Of a DNA stretch of 64,000 nt, positions 16,791-26,073 are shown piece by piece (position 1 is the stretch's first letter; every line of letters begins with the position of its first letter). Below the pieces are notes generated by a model. The model worked only from the letters and a program-made list of their open reading frames with translations. It made no database searches and was not told where the DNA came from. The position numbers were made by a program, and so were the translations under genes. Source of the DNA: Bacteroidota bacterium (lineage in GTDB: Bacteria > Bacteroidota > Bacteroidia > Cytophagales > Cyclobacteriaceae); assembly GCA_018267285.1 (NCBI GenBank), contig JAFDYU010000002.1:62001-126000 (forward strand), given 5' to 3'.

Positions 16791-18020
16791 TTGAACAAAA
16801 ACAAAATCATCAACGACCCGCTCTACGGATTTATTTCAATTCCCAATGACTTGATCTTTGATTTGATTTCGCATCCACTTTTTCAGCGCCTTCGATTTAT
16901 CCGACAGTTGGGCCTGAGCGATTTTGTTTATCCGGGTGCTGTTCATTCCCGGTTTCATCATGCCTTGGGTGCCATGCACCTGATGAGCCGCGTGCTGGAA
17001 CTGCTGAGAAAGAAAAAAATAGAAATTTCCGACAAAGAATTTGAAGCTACCCTGATCGCTATCCTTCTACACGATATCGGGCACGGCCCACTCTCGCATT
17101 CGCTGGAAGAAACCTTGCTTCCGGGCATACACCACGAAAGCATTTCGTACCTCGCCATGAAATCGCTTAACAAAGCGTTTAACGGAGAACTTGATCTTGC
17201 TCTTAAAATTTTTCGAAATAGTTACAAACGAAAATTTTTTCATCAATTGGTAAGCAGCCAGTTGGACATTGACCGGCTCGACTACCTCGCGCGCGACAGC
17301 TTTTTTACCGGAGTGATGGAAGGCACCGTTGGCGTTGACCGGATCATTGCCATGCTCCACGTTTGTGACGACCAACTGGTGGTGGAAGAAAAAGGGATTT
17401 TCAGTATCGAAAGTTTTCTGCACGCCCGCAGGCTAATGTATTGGCAAGTTTATCTTCATAAAACAGCCGTGAGTGCCGAACGCATGATGGTGAACGTCAT
17501 CAGGCGTGCACAATATATTGCTTCGTCCGGAGGAAAAATAACCGGCAGCGATGCCCTTTTATTTTTTCTCGGAAAGAAAATTACACTACCCGATTTTTCT
17601 GAAGAAGTTTTGGCTCATTTTGCACAATTAGATGACCACGACATCTGGGGTGCGATTAAACTTTGGTGCAATCACCCGGATCGCATTCTTAAAACCCTGT
17701 GCACACAACTCTTGCAGCGTGAACTTTTTCGTATTGAATTGACCTCAACACCTATAAAGAAAATACAAGTAGAAAAAGTAAGGCAAGAGATCAGCCGGGA
17801 GTACAAAGTTTTACACAAAGAGGCTAATTATTTGTTCTCGCATGGCTCCTTAAGCAACGAGGCCTACATAGCAGGTGGCCAGCCCATCAATATACTGATG
17901 AAATCCAAAAAAGTGGTTGATATAGCCCATGCCAGCGACCTGCCCACCATTCAGGCAATGAGTAAAGTAGTAAAAAAGAACTATTTGTGCTGGCCGCGAA
18001 GGCTGAACCTTACGTTTTAA
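16791..18020 (+). CDS. HD-domain phosphohydrolase (dGTPase/SAMHD1-like)
   Basis: A 409-residue protein started at TTG 16791 (LNKNKIINDPLYGFISI, the usual N-terminus of this family). The frame is open from ATG 16737, but that codon lies inside the promoter. The metal-binding set is complete: H...H in VHSRFHHALGAMHL, the HD pair at about residues 94-95 (ILLHDIGHGPLSHSLE) and a late Asp in QLDIDRLDYLARDS. The family hydrolyses dNTPs or other nucleotides; the true substrate here is unknown. It lies upstream of lpxD in the same direction with a 95-base gap that has its own promoter. Confidence 0.88.
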   Translation: MNKNKIINDPLYGFISIPNDLIFDLISHPLFQRLRFIRQLGLSDFVYPGAVHSRFHHALGAMHLMSRVLELLRKKKIEISDKEFEATLIAILLHDIGHGPLSHSLEETLLPGIHHESISYLAMKSLNKAFNGELDLALKIFRNSYKRKFFHQLVSSQLDIDRLDYLARDSFFTGVMEGTVGVDRIIAMLHVCDDQLVVEEKGIFSIESFLHARRLMYWQVYLHKTAVSAERMMVNVIRRAQYIASSGGKITGSDALLFFLGKKITLPDFSEEVLAHFAQLDDHDIWGAIKLWCNHPDRILKTLCTQLLQRELFRIELTSTPIKKIQVEKVRQEISREYKVLHKEANYLFSHGSLSNEAYIAGGQPINILMKSKKVVDIAHASDLPTIQAMSKVVKKNYLCWPRRLNLTF

Positions 18021-18073
18021 TTTTTTTAGTTGCAAAAGGCGTTTGATATATTTTTACTAACTTTCTTTTGGTG

Positions 18074-18081
18074 TAATTTTG
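18074..18081 (+). promoter_or_regulatory. -7 promoter element of lpxD
   Basis: TAATTTTG, a perfect TAnnTTTG match 35 bases before the lpxD ATG. No clear -33 TTTG at the best spacing is seen. Confidence 0.45.
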
Positions 18082-18115
18082 AGGACACCCCCAACCCTAT
18101 TTATTTATATAAAAT

Positions 18116-19183
18116 ATGCAGTTTACGGTTAGTCAGATAGCAGGGATGCTTCGAGGCGAGGTGCGTGGCAATGGCGATGAAAAAATCTCGATGCTTGGCA
18201 AAATACAAGATGCCAAAAAAGGGCAGATTGCATTTCTGGCCAACCCCAAATACGAGCAATACATTTACAGCACACAAGCCAGTGCCGTTATTGTGAAGAG
18301 AAATTTCGAGGCACGGAAAGAAATTACCACCACCTTGATTTTAGTGGATGACCCGTACTCAAGTTTTACCTTGCTTTTGGAAGAATATCACCGGGCGGTT
18401 AGTTTTCAAAAAACCGGGATTGAAGAACCTTGTTTTATCGGCAGCAATTCCACGGTTGGCGAAGGTATTTACCGAGGTGCGTTTTCATATATCGGGAATA
18501 ATGTTAAGATCGGCAACAACGTAAAAATATATCCTCATGTATTTGTGGGGGATAATGTGGTGATCGGCAACGATACTATTCTTCATGCTAACGTAAAATT
18601 ATATGCCGACACAAAAATTGGCAACCATTGTGTGCTCCACTCCGGCTCGGTTATTGGCAGCGATGGTTTTGGGTTTGCCCCGCAAGAAGATGGGTCGTAC
18701 AAGGCTATTCCGCAACTCGGCAATGTTGTTCTTGAAGACCATGTAGTGATTGGCTCTAATACGGTGATCGATTGCGCAACACTTTTTGGTGATTCCACCA
18801 TTATTAGAAAAGGTGTAAAATTGGATAACCTGATCCAGATAGCACACAATGTAGAGATTGGAAAAAATACAGTGATCGCGGCACAGGCCGGCATTTCAGG
18901 GTCTTCAAAAATCGGTGAAAATAATATTATTGCCGGGCAAGTGGGTATAGCCGGGCATTTGGTTATTGCAAACCATACTGGTATTGGAGCTCAGGCGGGC
19001 ATCTCCAAGTCAATCAAGGAAGAAGGGCAGAAAATTATTGGCTATCCGGCATTCGATGTAAAAGAGTATTTTAAATCATACGCAGTGTTCAAGCGCCTGC
19101 CCGATCTCAACGACCGGCTACGTGAATTGGAAAAGAAAATAGTACAACTCGAAAAAGAACAACAAGCCGATAAAATCAGTTAG
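18116..19183 (+). CDS. lpxD: UDP-3-O-acylglucosamine N-acyltransferase
   Basis: Third enzyme of lipid A synthesis: transfers a 3-hydroxyacyl chain from ACP to the 2-amino group of UDP-3-O-acyl-glucosamine. Length 355, typical. An N-terminal LpxD domain (residues 1-95, with FLANPKYEQYIYSTQASAVIV) is followed by a left-handed beta-helix of hexapeptide repeats (about 100-315; IGNNVKIGNNVKIYPHV). The catalytic His is about residue 244 in IQIAHNVEIG. A short C-terminal coiled coil ends the protein. lpxC/fabZ, often next in this group, do not follow; a convergent propeller gene ends 4 bases away. Confidence 0.97.
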   Translation: MQFTVSQIAGMLRGEVRGNGDEKISMLGKIQDAKKGQIAFLANPKYEQYIYSTQASAVIVKRNFEARKEITTTLILVDDPYSSFTLLLEEYHRAVSFQKTGIEEPCFIGSNSTVGEGIYRGAFSYIGNNVKIGNNVKIYPHVFVGDNVVIGNDTILHANVKLYADTKIGNHCVLHSGSVIGSDGFGFAPQEDGSYKAIPQLGNVVLEDHVVIGSNTVIDCATLFGDSTIIRKGVKLDNLIQIAHNVEIGKNTVIAAQAGISGSSKIGENNIIAGQVGIAGHLVIANHTGIGAQAGISKSIKEEGQKIIGYPAFDVKEYFKSYAVFKRLPDLNDRLRELEKKIVQLEKEQQADKIS

Positions 19184-19187
19184 GCAA

Positions 19188-20339
19188 TTACCCTTTGTAC
19201 GTTACCCGGTAGATCACATTCGCCTTATCATCGCTCACCAACATAGAGCCATCGGGCAACACGAGAACATCCACCGGCCTGCCCCACACTTTTTGCGATG
19301 CATCGTCAAGCCAGCCTGAAGCAAAAACTTTTTGAGAGGTCGTTCCTTTGGATTGGTCGTCTTTCACCATCACCAACTGATACCCACTCTTCTTGCTTCT
19401 GTTCCACGAGCCATGTTCGGCCAGGATAATTTGATTTTTATATTCTGCCGGAAACATTTTTCCGGTGTAAAATTTTATGCCGAGCGGTGCCACGTGTGCA
19501 CCTAAATTTACTTTGGGCACAACAAAATCACTGCACGGTCTTTTGCTGCCAAACTCTGGATCTTTAATGGTGCCCCCGTGGCAATATGGGTATCCAAAGT
19601 GTTGGCCTGTTTTGGAAAGCATGTTCAGTTCGCAAGGAGGTATGTCATCGCCCAGCATATCTCTTCCGTTATCGGTGAACCACATTTGCTTTGTGGTTGG
19701 GTGCCACGCAAAGCCTACGGTGTTGCGCACGCCATGAGCAATTATCTCCAGGCCACTACCATCGGCATTCATCCGTGTGATGCTGGCATAGATCGGTTTC
19801 TCCGGTTCACAGATATTGCACGGTGCACCTACGGGCACATAAAGTTTCCCGTCCGGTCCAAACGCAATGTACTTCCATCCGTGGTGTGCTTCGGTGGGAT
19901 ACTTATCGTAAACAACTTCAGGTTTACCGGGGTTGTCGAGTTTACTTTCGATGTTAGGAAATTTAAGTATCCGGCTCACTTCGGCTACGTATAAATCTCC
20001 GTTGCGGAAGGCAACTCCGTTAGGCATGTTTAGGCCGCTGGCAATAACCCATTTCTTATCGGCTTTGCCATCGCCATCGGTGTCTTTCACGGCATAGACT
20101 TTATCTTCGCTGCGGTTGCCCACATAAACAACTCCGCTTGGGCTAATGGCCAATGAGCGGGCGTTGTCTACTTCAGCATAAACGCTGATGGAAAAACCCA
20201 TTGGCAATTTTATACTTTCCAAAGGCAAGCTTGCGCTTGTTCCGGTTATGGCAGGCGTTGAATTATCGTTAAGCCCACTGCTTTGTATAAAACAAAAAGA
20301 AACTGCTACAGCTGCCAAAGAAATCAATTTTGAATTCAT
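19188..20339 (-). CDS. Secreted PQQ-type sugar (L-sorbosone) dehydrogenase-like beta-propeller protein
   Basis: A 383-residue protein when started at ATG 20339 (MNSKLISLAAVAVSFCF, a signal peptide); the frame is open to 20408 but the upstream part only adds a charged leader. The propeller carries typical sorbosone-dehydrogenase family features: PMGFSISVYAEVDNARSLAISPSG, a Ca-binding-like DTDGDGKADK, HGVRNTVGFAWHP, WFTDNGRDMLGDDIPPCELN and WGRPVDVLVLPDGS. PQQ or another cofactor may be used, but biochemical data for Bacteroidota members are sparse. A weak TACCTTTA element lies upstream. It probably acts in the periplasm. Confidence 0.85.
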   Translation of the reverse strand: MNSKLISLAAVAVSFCFIQSSGLNDNSTPAITGTSASLPLESIKLPMGFSISVYAEVDNARSLAISPSGVVYVGNRSEDKVYAVKDTDGDGKADKKWVIASGLNMPNGVAFRNGDLYVAEVSRILKFPNIESKLDNPGKPEVVYDKYPTEAHHGWKYIAFGPDGKLYVPVGAPCNICEPEKPIYASITRMNADGSGLEIIAHGVRNTVGFAWHPTTKQMWFTDNGRDMLGDDIPPCELNMLSKTGQHFGYPYCHGGTIKDPEFGSKRPCSDFVVPKVNLGAHVAPLGIKFYTGKMFPAEYKNQIILAEHGSWNRSKKSGYQLVMVKDDQSKGTTSQKVFASGWLDDASQKVWGRPVDVLVLPDGSMLVSDDKANVIYRVTYKG

Positions 20340-20484
20340 AAGTGATCTTAATTTATCAATTAAAGGTAATTTGAAAACAAGGTAGGATACAACGATTATT
20401 TTGGCCAACCTCTTTTAGCGAAGGATGAAAGGTAAATTCCAATCAAACTCACCGCTTTCGTTACGTATTAAAAATCGCGTGCAT

Positions 20485-20520
20485 TTTGGATCAGACTTTT
20501 TTAAATAAGCAGTACCTTTG
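20485..20520 (+). promoter_or_regulatory. Promoter of the ABC-F gene
   Basis: TTTG (20485-20488), a 24-base spacer, TACCTTTG (20513-20520). It predicts a start near 20527, giving a leader of about 9 bases before the ATG at 20536. Confidence 0.55.
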
Positions 20521-20535
20521 CTCGATTTTTAAGAC

Positions 20536-22449
20536 ATGATTTCAGTTTCAAATATCTCTTATTTTATTGGCGGACGTGCTTTGTACGAAAACGCCTCCAT
20601 GTTTATACGTCCAACCGACAAAATCGGGCTGATTGGGCTCAACGGCCGGGGCAAATCAACTTTGCTTAAAATTATTACGGGGGAATTGACCGTAAACGCT
20701 GGCTCCATCAGTAAAGCAAAAGATTGTACGGTTGGTTTCCTGAATCAGGATTTGCTCTCCTATCAAACGGACGATGCCATACTTACCGTGGCGATGGAAG
20801 CCTTTAAAGAAGCCGTTGACACACAACGCCAGATTGAAAAAGTACTTCACCAACTCGAGCACGATTACACAGACGATCTGGTTGACAAGCTCACCCGGTT
20901 GCAAGAAAAATTTGAACACCTCGATGGCTACACCATGCAGGCAAAAGCCGAAGAGATTTTAGAAGGAATTGGGTTTTCCACACAAGATCTGCACCGCCCG
21001 TTGCGCGAGTTTTCCGGTGGCTGGCGCATGCGCGTGATGCTGGCCAAGCTGCTGCTCGAAAAGCCTTCGTGCCTGATGCTCGATGAACCCACCAACCACC
21101 TGGATTTGCCTTCCATCGAGTGGGTGGAAAATTATCTCCGCAACTACGAGGGGGCCGTGGTGATTGTATCGCACGACAGAACTTTTCTCGACAACGTCAT
21201 CAACAAAACCGTTGACGTAACTAATCAGCAACTCGTAACCTACGAAGGAAATTACACTTACTACTTGCAGGAAAAGGAAATGCGCGAAGAGATTCAACAA
21301 AACGCATTCGAAAATCAGCAAGCCAAGATCAGGCAGGCGGAGCGGTTCATCGAGCGGTTTCGGGCAAAGGCCACCAAATCGCGCCAAGTGCAATCGCGGG
21401 TGAAAGCCCTTGAACGCATGGACAAAATTGACGAGGTGGTAAACGATGTTGCCGAAGTTAATTTTCGGTTTACGTTTAAACAGGCCTCGGGCCGCCACGT
21501 GGTTACGCTGAAGGATATCAGTAAATCGTATGGGCCGCTGGAGATTTTAAAAAACTCGAGTGTCACCATCGAGCGCGGAGATAAAATTGCATTGATCGGT
21601 GCAAACGGCAAAGGGAAATCAACCCTGCTTCGTATTTTGGCCGACACCGAACCCATTGAAGGCGAACGAACCATTGGCTACAATGTAATCTACGGATTTT
21701 ACGCCCAGCACCAGCTTGAATCGCTCCGCGTTGACAATGAAATTCTTGACGAGCTGAAACAGGCCGGCAGCGGAAAAACAGAACAAGAACTGCGCAATGT
21801 GCTCGGCTGTTTCTTGTTTTCGGATGAAGACGTATTCAAAAAAATAAAGGTGCTATCGGGAGGAGAAAAATCGCGCGTAGCACTTGCCAAAACATTAATT
21901 TCAGAAGCCAATTTTTTACTGCTCGATGAACCCACCAACCACCTGGATTTTATTTCGGAAAATATTCTGATTCAGGCATTGCAGCAATACCAGGGCAGCT
22001 TTGTTACGGTTAGCCACAACCGCCACTTTGTTAGCCAGATCGCCAACAAAATCTGGTACATCGAAAACCACGAGATCAAAGAATATCCCGGCACCTATGA
22101 AGAATACGAGTATTGGCGAAAGAAAAACGAGCCACTTACCCGCACCGTACATGTTGCCAAAAAAGAAACACCCAAGAAAGAAGTACACGTAGCCTCTTCT
22201 CCAACCGATCAAACCCGTCTTAATGCCTTGCACAAAGATTTAAAGAAGGCTGAAGAAACCATTCAAAAACTGGTGACTGAAAAAGAGAGCTTAGAACAAG
22301 CAATGGCAAAACCCGAAGTTTACGCCAGTGTAGATAAACTAACCGACTACCAACAAAAGTATGAAAAGGTAGATGGCCAACTTGAAGAAGAAAATAAAAA
22401 GTGGGAACTGATTGCACTTGAAATTGAAGAGCTGGAGGAAAAAAAATAA
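20536..22449 (+). CDS. ABC-F family ATPase (Uup-like, ribosome-associated)
   Basis: A 637-residue soluble protein with two ABC ATPase halves. Walker A motifs are GLNGRGKST (about 33-41) and GANGKGKST (about 356-364); signatures are FSGGWRMR and LSGGEKSR; each Walker B is followed by LLDEPTNHLD or LMLDEPTNHLD. An inter-domain linker (REEIQQNAFENQQAKIRQAERFI...) matches the ABC-F P-site interaction motif region. The last 85 residues are a coiled coil (LNALHKDLKKAEETIQKL...), as in Uup. No membrane segment is present, so it is not a transporter. ABC-F proteins act on the ribosome; the subclass (Uup, EttA or antibiotic resistance) is not fixed, though the C-terminal coil favours Uup. Confidence 0.93.
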   Translation: MISVSNISYFIGGRALYENASMFIRPTDKIGLIGLNGRGKSTLLKIITGELTVNAGSISKAKDCTVGFLNQDLLSYQTDDAILTVAMEAFKEAVDTQRQIEKVLHQLEHDYTDDLVDKLTRLQEKFEHLDGYTMQAKAEEILEGIGFSTQDLHRPLREFSGGWRMRVMLAKLLLEKPSCLMLDEPTNHLDLPSIEWVENYLRNYEGAVVIVSHDRTFLDNVINKTVDVTNQQLVTYEGNYTYYLQEKEMREEIQQNAFENQQAKIRQAERFIERFRAKATKSRQVQSRVKALERMDKIDEVVNDVAEVNFRFTFKQASGRHVVTLKDISKSYGPLEILKNSSVTIERGDKIALIGANGKGKSTLLRILADTEPIEGERTIGYNVIYGFYAQHQLESLRVDNEILDELKQAGSGKTEQELRNVLGCFLFSDEDVFKKIKVLSGGEKSRVALAKTLISEANFLLLDEPTNHLDFISENILIQALQQYQGSFVTVSHNRHFVSQIANKIWYIENHEIKEYPGTYEEYEYWRKKNEPLTRTVHVAKKETPKKEVHVASSPTDQTRLNALHKDLKKAEETIQKLVTEKESLEQAMAKPEVYASVDKLTDYQQKYEKVDGQLEEENKKWELIALEIEELEEKK

Positions 22450-22490
22450 TTCTTTACACGAAAAATTTTAGCCCTGAGAACTATCATTCC

Positions 22491-22976
22491 ATGAAAATCC
22501 ACATCAGGCGTATTGAAGCCACCGACAATCAGCCGTTGGCAAAAATGATACGAACCGTTTTTGAAGAGCATGTTGCGCCTCAACACGGAACGGTTTATTC
22601 AGACCCCACCACCGATACGCTCTACGAATTATTTCAAAAGCCGAAAGCGGTGCACTGGGTAGCAGTGGTGGAAGGTGTAATTGTAGGCTGTTGTGGCATT
22701 TACCCTACCGAAGGACTTGAAAAAAACTGCGCAGAGCTGGTGAAGTTTTATCTATCCCAAGAAGCAAGAGGAAAGGGAATTGGAAAACAGTTGATGGAGA
22801 AAAGCATTGAATCGGCATTGTTGTTTGGATACGAGCAACTTTATATTGAAAGTTTGCCGCAGTTTGCAAAAGCTGTTGGTATGTACGAAAAACTGGGCTT
22901 TGAGCGATTAAGTAAACCCTTGGGAAATTCCGGCCACAGCACTTGCAACATCTGGATGCTGAAAAAACTAAAGTAA
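22491..22976 (+). CDS. GNAT-family N-acetyltransferase
   Basis: A 161-residue protein with the acetyl-CoA binding motif A (FYLSQEARGKGIGKQLMEK, residues 88-104) and the motif B end MYEKLGFERL. The substrate is unknown. It sits 41 bases after the ABC-F gene in the same direction and may be co-transcribed with it. Confidence 0.88.
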   Translation: MKIHIRRIEATDNQPLAKMIRTVFEEHVAPQHGTVYSDPTTDTLYELFQKPKAVHWVAVVEGVIVGCCGIYPTEGLEKNCAELVKFYLSQEARGKGIGKQLMEKSIESALLFGYEQLYIESLPQFAKAVGMYEKLGFERLSKPLGNSGHSTCNIWMLKKLK

Positions 22977-23064
22977 ATTCACCGTAGTTTACTGTTCAAG
23001 GTTACCTAATTTAGTAAGTAAATACTTGAATATTTTTCCGGACGCAGAAATTCAACAATAAACT

Positions 23065-24738
23065 ATGAGACTCTTTTGTGCACTTCTTATTTTGATATTT
23101 TTTATTTCGTGCAAAAAACAAGAATACGATATTGTTATCCGAGGCGGTACTGTATACGAAGGCACCGGCAAGCCGGGGCGGGTGGCAGATGTAGCCATAG
23201 CAGGCGACTCGATTGTATTCATTGGTGACCTATCGGATTCCAAAGGAAAAAAAGAAATTAACGCAAAAGGCCTGGCTGTGGCACCCGGGTTTATCAACAT
23301 GATGAGCCATGCAGAGGTGTCGCTCCTGATGGATAGCCGTTTGCAGAGCGACTTGAAGCAAGGTATTACCTTAGAAGTATTAGGAGAAAGTTCGATGGGG
23401 CCGTTAAACGACCGGATGAAAAAAGATGCTGCCGAACAAATGAAACGAAATCCGGATTGGAAATTTGATATCGACTGGACAAGCTTCGGAGAATTTCTTC
23501 AATCGTTGGAGCGCAGGGGCTTCTCCCCTAACGTAGCTTCTTTTGTTGGAGTCAATACCATACGCACAAATATATTGGGTTATGAGAACCGTGCTCCGAA
23601 ACCCGAAGAACTCGAGCAGATGAAATCGCTTGTACAACAAGCCATGGAAGAAGGTGCAATGGGCACTACCACCGCATTGATTTACGCACCCGACAACTAT
23701 GCCACAACAGAAGAACTGATCGAGCTCAGCAAAGTTGCGGCTGCATTTGGAGGGATGTACATCGCACATATTCGAAGTGAGGGCAATACTATTTTCTCCG
23801 CCATAGATGAAACAATACGCATTGCGCGCGAAGCGGGGTTGCCGGCCGAGATTTATCATTTAAAACTGGCCGGTAAAGACAACTGGCGGAAATTAGATAC
23901 TGTGATTGCAAAAATCGACAGAGCCAACAAATCTGGCGTACGTATTACGGCCGATATGTACACCTATACGGCTGGGGCAACGGGGTTAGATGCTACTATG
24001 CCACCTTGGGTGCAGGAAGGCGGCATCAACGATTGGATCAAGCGATTGAAGAATCCCGACATCCGCAAAAAAGTTTTACTGGAAATGAGAACCCCCTCCA
24101 GCAAATGGGAAAACATGCTGATGAATGCCGGTGATCCGGATAGAGTTTTGTTGCTGGGTTTTACCAACGATTCGCTGAAACGCTATGCCGGAAAAACCCT
24201 AGGAGAAGTTGCAAAAATATACGGCAAATCTCCCGAGGAGACAGCCATGGATTTGGTGATCTCCGATAGTACAAGAGTTGAAGCCGCTTATTTTCTAATG
24301 ACCGAAGACAACATCAGGCGGCAGATTGCGCTCCCTTATGTGAGTTTCGGTTCTGACGCGGGGGCACCTTCGGCCGAAGGATTTTTTTTGAAATACAAAG
24401 ACCATCCACGCGCGTACGGAAATTTCGCGCGTTTGTTGGGTAAATATGTTCGCGATGAAAAAATTATTCCTCTGGAAGAAGCCATTCGCAAACTCACTTC
24501 TTTGCCGGCTCAAAATCTGAAGATCAAAAGACGAGGGGTTTTACAAACCGGCTACTTTGCCGATGTCGTCATTTTTGATCCCTTAAAAATCCAGGACCAC
24601 GCAACTTTCGAAAACCCTCATCAATACGCAACGGGCGTTGTTCACGTTTTGGTAAATGGGGTTTTGGTTGTAGAAAATAGTGAGCACACCGGTGTAAAAC
24701 CCGGCAAAATTGTGAGAGGGCCAGGGTATAAACCATAA
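23065..24738 (+). CDS. D-aminoacylase-like amidohydrolase lipoprotein with a degenerate metal site
   Basis: A 557-residue protein. The N-terminus has a lipobox-type signal with Cys16 (LIFFISC), so it is probably a lipid-anchored periplasmic or outer-membrane protein. The body follows the N-acyl-D-amino-acid deacylase subfamily: YDIVIRGGTVYEGTGKPG, IAHIRSEGN, EIYHLKLAGKDNWRK, FGSDAG and an end ADVVIFDPLKIQDHATFENP. The first metal motif HxH of amidohydrolases is altered: residues 77-83 read INMMSHA, and the usual Cys position after GVT reads LGESS. Activity should not be assumed to equal that of classical D-aminoacylase. Confidence 0.85.
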   Translation: MRLFCALLILIFFISCKKQEYDIVIRGGTVYEGTGKPGRVADVAIAGDSIVFIGDLSDSKGKKEINAKGLAVAPGFINMMSHAEVSLLMDSRLQSDLKQGITLEVLGESSMGPLNDRMKKDAAEQMKRNPDWKFDIDWTSFGEFLQSLERRGFSPNVASFVGVNTIRTNILGYENRAPKPEELEQMKSLVQQAMEEGAMGTTTALIYAPDNYATTEELIELSKVAAAFGGMYIAHIRSEGNTIFSAIDETIRIAREAGLPAEIYHLKLAGKDNWRKLDTVIAKIDRANKSGVRITADMYTYTAGATGLDATMPPWVQEGGINDWIKRLKNPDIRKKVLLEMRTPSSKWENMLMNAGDPDRVLLLGFTNDSLKRYAGKTLGEVAKIYGKSPEETAMDLVISDSTRVEAAYFLMTEDNIRRQIALPYVSFGSDAGAPSAEGFFLKYKDHPRAYGNFARLLGKYVRDEKIIPLEEAIRKLTSLPAQNLKIKRRGVLQTGYFADVVIFDPLKIQDHATFENPHQYATGVVHVLVNGVLVVENSEHTGVKPGKIVRGPGYKP

Positions 24739-24794
24739 AGAACAATTCTCTATCGGCACAATTCAACTTAGTTCTACTTGTTTCTTAATTGTGT

Positions 24795-24802
24795 TAGCTT
24801 TG
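24795..24802 (+). promoter_or_regulatory. -7 element just upstream of the T9SS plug gene
   Basis: TAGCTTTG fits TAnnTTTG and ends only 4 bases before the ATG at 24807, which would make the transcript leaderless or almost so. Confidence 0.45.
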
Positions 24803-24806
24803 AACG

Positions 24807-26072
24807 ATGAGTCGACTGCACCTTTTTATCAAGTTTATGTTTGTCGTCTTGCCGATCGGGCTCAAGGCACAACAAGAACTCTCATTTACCGACAAAACCT
24901 ACGAACCTCAGATTAAAACTGTACAACTGTATCCAAACCTGGGTGGCACTCAGGACTTTTTACAACCGGCTACAGCTCCGTTCAACCAGCAGACCCTGTT
25001 GCTCGAATTTGACGACTTGCTCGGCACGCGCAGTAACTATTACGCCAAATTAATCCATTGCAATTTCGATTGGACCAAATCTCAATTGATGGATTTAGAC
25101 TTCCTCGAAAACTATAACGAGTATAACATTACCGACTACACACAATCGAACAGCATCTATTCCGTTTACATACATTATAAATTTCAGGTGCCACCGGTAA
25201 AAATTCCGGGCAATTATTTGCTCATCGTTTACCGCGATGATGTTTCGCACCTTGTTCTCTCTAAGCGAATGATGATTTACGATACCCAAATCAGTTTTAC
25301 CAAAGACGATCAAATGATTGGCACTGGAACCTTAAACCCGGAAAACCAGCAATTCAATTTTGTTATTAATTATGGCGACATGGAGGTGATTAACCCGGCA
25401 CAAAGTATTCATGTCAATATCCGCCAGAACCAACGTTGGGATAACGTCAAGTACGATTTACAACCCACCTTTGTTCGCGATGACGAAAGCCAACTCGAAT
25501 ACAAATCCGTTGATGACAATGCACAGTTTAAAGGTGGCAATGAATTTCGGTTTGCCGATTTCCGGTCTACAAATTCTCCGGGCCAAAATACCGTTCGAAT
25601 AATCAAAACCATTAAGCCTTACGAACTTTATCTCGCAACGGATGATCTTCGTGGTGAAAAAGCGTACGGCCAATACAACGACTTGGATGGAAATTATGTG
25701 GTGGATAATATCGAGTACGGTGAATCCTCCATTACCGGAGACTATTTGTACGTTAACTTCTTACTTAAAGCTCCAACCGAATTGAACGGCAATGTTTATG
25801 TGGTTGGTAAATTCAACGACTACCAGCGCACAGCCGAAAACAAGATGCGTTACAATTCTACTTCCGGGGCGTACGAGTCAAGACAATTTATTAAACAAGG
25901 AAGGTACGATTACCAATATGTTTTAGAGTCTAAAGATCAGGCTGTTTATTTTATTGAAGGCTCGCACTTCGAAACAGAAAATAATTATGAAGTGGCCATT
26001 TACTACCATCCTTTCCGCCCCAACGCAGATTTATTGGTAGGCTATTACCTGCTCACGTTGAACCCGAGATAA
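24807..26072 (+). CDS. Type IX secretion system plug protein (DUF5103)
   Basis: A 421-residue secreted or periplasmic protein with a signal peptide (1-21, ending LKAQ). The N-terminal region matches the DUF5103 / T9SS plug family (KTVQLYPNLGGTQDFLQPA..., LLEFDDL...SNYYAKLIHCNFDWTKSQL..LDFLENYNEYNI.DYT.S.....Y.HY.FQ.P). The C-terminal part has an Ig/starch-binding-like fold (YVVGKFNDYQRTAENKMRYN). In the known structure the Plug closes the periplasmic side of the SprA translocon. It is one of three T9SS-linked genes in this window. Its stop lies 1 base from the stop of the convergent cas6. Confidence 0.88.
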   Translation: MSRLHLFIKFMFVVLPIGLKAQQELSFTDKTYEPQIKTVQLYPNLGGTQDFLQPATAPFNQQTLLLEFDDLLGTRSNYYAKLIHCNFDWTKSQLMDLDFLENYNEYNITDYTQSNSIYSVYIHYKFQVPPVKIPGNYLLIVYRDDVSHLVLSKRMMIYDTQISFTKDDQMIGTGTLNPENQQFNFVINYGDMEVINPAQSIHVNIRQNQRWDNVKYDLQPTFVRDDESQLEYKSVDDNAQFKGGNEFRFADFRSTNSPGQNTVRIIKTIKPYELYLATDDLRGEKAYGQYNDLDGNYVVDNIEYGESSITGDYLYVNFLLKAPTELNGNVYVVGKFNDYQRTAENKMRYNSTSGAYESRQFIKQGRYDYQYVLESKDQAVYFIEGSHFETENNYEVAIYYHPFRPNADLLVGYYLLTLNPR

Positions 26073-26073
26073 C

